A stretch of DNA of 9,578 bases from an uncultured Clostridia bacterium (GTDB taxonomy: Bacteria > Bacillota > Clostridia > Christensenellales > CAG-917). The notes under the pieces were generated by a model. That model was not told where the DNA came from, ran no database searches, and worked only from the letters and a program-made list of their open reading frames with translations. Every line of letters starts with the position of its first letter. Within the stretch, counting starts at the first letter, position 1. Location: positions 1-9,578 of the forward strand of contig CALGEU010000226.1 of NCBI GenBank assembly GCA_937881285.1, in the 5' to 3' direction. The position numbers and the translations under genes are program-made. Positions 7,551-9,578 of this stretch are shown piece by piece.

Positions 7551-7564
7551 TTATGTTCGGATTT

Positions 7565-7594
7565 TTAATACATTTTTAATATACATTTTGTCAA
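7565..7594 (-). promoter_or_regulatory. Predicted promoter of the membrane hydrolase gene
   Basis: On the minus strand a consensus TTGACA (7594-7589) is followed after 18 bases by TATTAA (7570-7565). The leader to the ATG at 7478 would be about 80 nt and includes the two hairpins at 7523-7550. Confidence 0.7.
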
Positions 7595-7606
7595 AAAAGA
7601 TTTCAA

Positions 7607-7635
7607 TTGACAATTCTGCACTCTTGGTGTAAAAT
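7607..7635 (+). promoter_or_regulatory. Predicted promoter of the PocR-AraC regulator gene
   Basis: TTGACA (7607-7612), a 17-base spacer and TAAAAT (7630-7635) give a start near 7642. Its -35 box is only 12 bases from the -35 box of the divergent hydrolase promoter, so one bound regulator could affect both genes. Confidence 0.72.
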
Positions 7636-7639
7636 TTTA

Positions 7640-7659
7640 TTGTAGAAATTAGACTACAA
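7640..7659. promoter_or_regulatory. Inverted repeat at the regulator transcription start, possible operator
   Basis: TTGTAG (7640-7645) and CTACAA (7654-7659) form a perfect 6-bp inverted repeat with an 8-base centre. It lies at the predicted transcription start of the regulator gene, which suits autorepression or a short 5' hairpin. AraC-family sites are often direct repeats, so the binding protein is uncertain. Confidence 0.4.
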
Positions 7660-7689
7660 ATTGTATTGTAAGGACACAAAGGCGTAAAA

Positions 7690-8547
7690 ATGAAGAGTAG
7701 ATTTGAAGAATTCATAGAAATCGACAAGTTTCGCAAGGCACTCGGATACGTCTCAAGAGCCACAGGAATGGCGTTTTCGGTGCTCGATCCGCTTGGAAAC
7801 GTCATAATTTATCCGATGAACGAGTCGGATTTTTGCAAAGAAGCGCGCAAGGACTCGAAAGTGACCGCGCAGTGTGTGGACTGTATAGTCCACTCCGCAA
7901 TTGCCGCCGCAAAAAGCAAGCGCACGCACTTTTTCAAATGTCAATACGGACTTTTGGAATTCGTCGTGCCCATTTTCATCAACGGCGAATACGTTTCGGC
8001 AGTGTGCGGCGGTGAAGTGCGCACGGACATCGACGACGCGGTGGATTACGTCTATCCGCAAGAAGAATTCGATCCGAAACTGCAAGAGTTATTCGACAAT
8101 TTCAGAGTGGTGGAGAAAGACCGCTATTATGCCGCTACGAAACTCATCGAAATGATGGTCAACAATCTGTCGAGCCTCGATATGATGATGAAAATCACAA
8201 AAGTGAACGTTGACACCGAAAAAGTCGATTCGCGCGTCAAAACCGCCGTCGATTATATTCACGAAAACTATGCGTCGAAAATCACACTTGCACAACTTGC
8301 AGAGATGTCGTACGTCAGCGAGAACTATTTCTCGAAACTCTTTATGCGCGTGATGAAACAAAACGTAACTGACTATATTGCGAATTACCGCATTGAAAAG
8401 GCAAAGGAATATCTTCTTCAGACGGACCTTAAAGTCGGCAAAATCGCGGAAATGGTCGGATTTGAAGACCCTGCGTATTTCCACCGTATGTTCAAGAAGT
8501 TCACGGGCACGACTCCGCATCAATTCCGCACTGTGATGGGCATCTGA
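7690..8547 (+). CDS. PocR-sensor AraC-family transcriptional regulator
   Basis: The 285-residue cytoplasmic protein has two parts. Residues about 10-165 match the PocR ligand-binding fold: KFRKALGYVSRATGMAF, then LDPLGN, and a cysteine set at 49, 62, 65, 84 and 106 (FCKEA, QCVDC, FFKCQYG, AVCGGEV). Residues about 182-285 are an AraC/XylS DNA-binding domain with two helix-turn-helix units (about 196-217 and 247-270); IAEMVGFEDPAYFHRMFKKF followed by GTTPHQFR is a classic AraC signature. PocR itself controls propanediol use, and PocR domains are thought to sense small organic molecules. The cysteines could also bind metal or sense redox state. AAAGG (7678-7682) precedes the ATG by 7 nt. It diverges from the membrane hydrolase gene, which is its most likely target besides itself. 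That link is inferred from layout only. Confidence 0.93.
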   Translation: MKSRFEEFIEIDKFRKALGYVSRATGMAFSVLDPLGNVIIYPMNESDFCKEARKDSKVTAQCVDCIVHSAIAAAKSKRTHFFKCQYGLLEFVVPIFINGEYVSAVCGGEVRTDIDDAVDYVYPQEEFDPKLQELFDNFRVVEKDRYYAATKLIEMMVNNLSSLDMMMKITKVNVDTEKVDSRVKTAVDYIHENYASKITLAQLAEMSYVSENYFSKLFMRVMKQNVTDYIANYRIEKAKEYLLQTDLKVGKIAEMVGFEDPAYFHRMFKKFTGTTPHQFRTVMGI

Positions 8548-8577
8548 CGCGCGCGCATACGCATACAATAAATATCG

Positions 8578-8603
8578 GGCAAGAAAGCCATTGCCGCTTT
8601 TTT
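8578..8603 (+). terminator. Likely terminator of the regulator gene
   Basis: GGCAA (8578-8582) can pair with TTGCC (8591-8595), or alternatively AGAAAGC with GCTTTTT (from 8582 to 8602). Either hairpin ends at a run of six T (8598-8603). The stems are short, so efficiency is uncertain. Confidence 0.5.
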
Positions 8604-8626
8604 GCAAATACAAATGCAAAAATAAC

Positions 8627-8654
8627 TTGCCATTTGGATATAATATGGTATAAT
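8627..8654 (+). promoter_or_regulatory. Predicted ssrA promoter
   Basis: TTGCCA (8627-8632) and a perfect TATAAT (8649-8654) are 16 bases apart, giving a start near 8661. The precursor would have about 28 extra 5' nucleotides before the mature tmRNA end at 8690, to be removed by RNase P. A second TATAAT at 8639-8644 lacks a good -35. Confidence 0.75.
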
Positions 8655-8689
8655 CAATTCACCAAAAGCGTTTGATTGTTACGCGATTT

Positions 8690-9057
8690 GGGGGTGTTTT
8701 TGGATTCGACACTCAGTTTTAGGCGGTATAAGCACGTCGTAGGCTCGGCTACGTTATCAACGGAAACTTAAAATTAAATGCAAAAAACAATCAAAAGAGC
8801 TCCAACATGGAGTTCGCTCTTGCTGCGTAATTAACTAGTCAGCACGTCGCCGCAAGGTTTTCTGTTCCCTTGCCAAGCGGCGTCAGAAAAACAGACAACG
8901 CGACTTGATTGCTCGGTAGGGTCGTTGTCATCACGAGCTTATCAAACGGCGGTTTGCAAATGAACCAAAGGGCGAAACATTCAATCATTTGCTAAACGTG
9001 TAGAAAGTGCCGAAGACGGCTGTTTGGACCGGGGTTCAAATCCCCGCACTTCCACCA
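8690..9057 (+). ncRNA. ssrA: Transfer-messenger RNA (tmRNA)
   Basis: This 368-nt one-piece tmRNA rescues ribosomes stalled on broken mRNAs and tags the unfinished protein for proteolysis. The acceptor stem pairs GGGGGUG (8690-8696) with CACUUCC (9047-9053), with two G-U pairs, followed by discriminator A and an encoded CCA (9055-9057). GGAUUCGAC (8702-8710) is the conserved tmRNA D-loop region. The T arm is CGGGG-UUCAAAU-CCCCG (9030-9046). The tag frame starts at the GCA resume codon at 8780 and ends at TAA (8828-8830). It encodes AKNNQKSSNMEFALAA, and the ALAA end is the usual Clp degron. Pseudoknot-rich sequence fills the rest. A promoter lies at 8627-8654 and a strong terminator at 9065-9097. 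The last 21 nt are repeated downstream (see the array). Confidence 0.97.
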
Positions 9058-9064
9058 CAAAAAA

Positions 9065-9097
9065 GACAAGTCGAACCCCGTTCGACTTGTCTTTTTT
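9065..9097 (+). terminator. Intrinsic terminator of ssrA
   Basis: A perfect 11-bp stem, GACAAGTCGAA (9065-9075) with TTCGACTTGTC (9081-9091), has a 5-nt loop and a six-T tail (9092-9097), preceded by an A tract. It begins eight bases after the tmRNA CCA end. Confidence 0.93.
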
Positions 9098-9207
9098 ATG
9101 TTTTCTTTTGCGGGAATTATGCGATTTTATAAAATCACATCACGGCAATGCCGTGTGAACCCCTTTCGGCTGCACGCGATTGACCTACGGTAACAATCGC
9201 TGATGGG

Positions 9208-9228
9208 CAAATCCCTGCACTTCCACCA
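9208..9228 (+). repeat. Displaced copy of the ssrA 3' end (att-like core, unit 2)
   Basis: Twenty of 21 bases match the tmRNA 3' end, including the encoded CCA. Only the last part of the T loop onward is copied, so the upstream half of the T stem is absent and this cannot be a functional tmRNA or tRNA end. Confidence 0.88.
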
Positions 9229-9236
9229 AAAACCTG

Positions 9237-9263
9237 AAAACCGTGTTTCTAACACGGTTTTTT
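9237..9263 (+). terminator. Terminator-like hairpin in array unit 2
   Basis: AAAACCGTGTT (9237-9247) pairs with AACACGGTTTT around a TCT loop, with a six-T run from 9258. It follows the copied ssrA end in the same place as the true ssrA terminator follows the real end, but its sequence is unrelated. An outer CTGAAAA / TTTTCAG pair (9234-9240, 9270-9276) can form as an alternative. Confidence 0.65.
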
Positions 9264-9376
9264 CTTTTGTTTTCAGTGCGGTGATTGCACGATTTTGTTA
9301 AAATCGTGCCGTTGCTTTGCAACGTGAACCCCTTTCGGCTGCACGCGATTGACCTTCGGTAACAATCGCTGATGGA

Positions 9377-9397
9377 CAAATCCCCGCACTTCCACCA
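9377..9397 (+). repeat. Displaced copy of the ssrA 3' end (att-like core, unit 3)
   Basis: All 21 bases are identical to the tmRNA 3' end. As in unit 2, similarity to ssrA starts abruptly at CAAATCC, inside the T loop, which defines the left edge of the repeated core. Confidence 0.9.
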
Positions 9398-9405
9398 AAA
9401 ACCTG

Positions 9406-9431
9406 AAAACCGTGTTTCTAACACGGTTTTT
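9406..9431 (+). terminator. Terminator-like hairpin in array unit 3
   Basis: The same hairpin as in unit 2 (9406-9416 with 9420-9430, TCT loop), with one T fewer in the tail. If transcribed, it would act as an intrinsic terminator. Confidence 0.6.
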
Positions 9432-9570
9432 CTTTTGTTTTCAGTGCGGCGATTGCACGATTTTGTTAAAATCGTGCCGTTGCTTTGCAACGTGAACCCG
9501 CGGTGTACCGGGCTGACGCTGCGCTATGCGAGTAAACTCGCGCGCTTGCTATTACGCTCCTTTGTCGCTA

Positions 9571-9578
9571 CAAATCCC
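9571..9578 (+). repeat. Start of a probable fourth copy of the ssrA 3' end, cut by the window edge
   Basis: The window ends in CAAATCCC, the first eight bases of the core. It is preceded by TCGCT, which also lies just before the unit 2 and unit 3 cores. Eight bases alone could occur by chance; the position in the array makes a true copy likely. Confidence 0.55.

Larger units (their letters stand above)
9037..9578 (+). repeat. Tandem array of about 169-bp units, each starting with the ssrA 3' end
   Basis: The terminal 21 nt of ssrA (9037-9057) recur at 9208-9228 (one mismatch, C to T at 9216) and at 9377-9397 (exact). The window ends at 9571-9578 with the first eight bases, CAAATCCC, of an apparent fourth copy. 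Spacings are 171, 169 and 194 bases. The stretch 9208-9330 repeats at 9377-9498 with three differences, one of them a single-T deletion. The stretch 9156-9207 repeats at 9325-9376 with two differences. No credible coding sequence lies in 9058-9578. Reading frames that cross it are disrupted by the one-base indel and carry no known domain. Since ssrA ends are common integrase targets, the copies may be stacked attachment sites. Confidence 0.9.

Noticed and set aside
9176..9228. Additional tRNA gene ending in CCA
   Set aside because: The CCA end is a copied fragment of ssrA. No acceptor 5' strand, D arm or anticodon arm is present upstream.
9185..9490. Open frame on the minus strand across the ssrA-end repeats, with an internally repeated peptide
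   Set aside because: It only reads through two copies of the non-coding repeat. The one-base indel puts the copies in different frames at the ends, and there is no ribosome binding site.
9208..9578. Integron attC array
   Set aside because: The units fold into imperfect palindromes with a bulge, but the expected attC core bases, cassette genes and integrase are not seen. It is kept only as an analogy.

Overview
The window looks like a chromosomal segment of a Gram-positive-type anaerobe of the Bacillota (Clostridia-like). This is inferred from lipoprotein signal peptides with short charged starts and a lipobox cysteine, strong AGGAG ribosome binding sites, sigma-A type promoters with 16-18 bp spacers, a lysine riboswitch with a terminator switch, and an ssrA (tmRNA) gene whose tag ends in ALAA. 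The genus cannot be named from the sequence. No transposase, integrase or phage gene is visible, although the right end carries an unusual repeat array.

Layout, left to right. (1) 137-1036 (+) encodes a secreted lipoprotein esterase of the feruloyl esterase / esterase D fold, with its own promoter and a bidirectional terminator after it. (2) 1285-4114 (-) is an amino-acid ABC importer operon: promoter, lysine riboswitch with a modelled antiterminator/terminator switch, a fused substrate-binding protein plus permease, then the ATPase, overlapped by 4 bases (ATGA). The riboswitch makes lysine the most likely substrate. (3) 4165-4780 (+) is a divergently transcribed two-helix membrane protein of unknown function. 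(4) 4807-5196 (+) is a small CopZ-like metal-binding protein with its own promoter and terminator. (5) 5128-5462 is a gene-free, T-rich stretch with a 14-bp tandem repeat and a very strong terminator for the next gene. (6) 5463-7478 (-) encodes a 671-residue membrane protein with an extracytoplasmic alpha/beta-hydrolase domain followed by about eight membrane helices. (7) 7690-8547 (+) encodes a PocR-AraC type one-component regulator, divergent from the hydrolase with back-to-back promoters. It may control itself and the hydrolase. (8) 8690-9057 (+) is tmRNA with promoter, tag frame, tRNA-like ends and terminator. (9) 9058-9578 holds no gene but a tandem array of about 169-bp units.

The array is the most interesting part. 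Each unit begins with a copy of the last 21 nucleotides of ssrA (CCA included), followed by a terminator-like hairpin, an inverted partial copy of the same ssrA end, and further hairpins. One of these hairpins differs between units by three compensatory base-pair changes. A mosaic break lies inside the third unit, and the window ends just as a fourth copy of the ssrA end begins. The 3' end of ssrA is a well-known integration target, so this looks like stacked attachment sites of a very small or decayed integrative element, or a structured repeat family tied to the ssrA end. No recombinase gene is in view.
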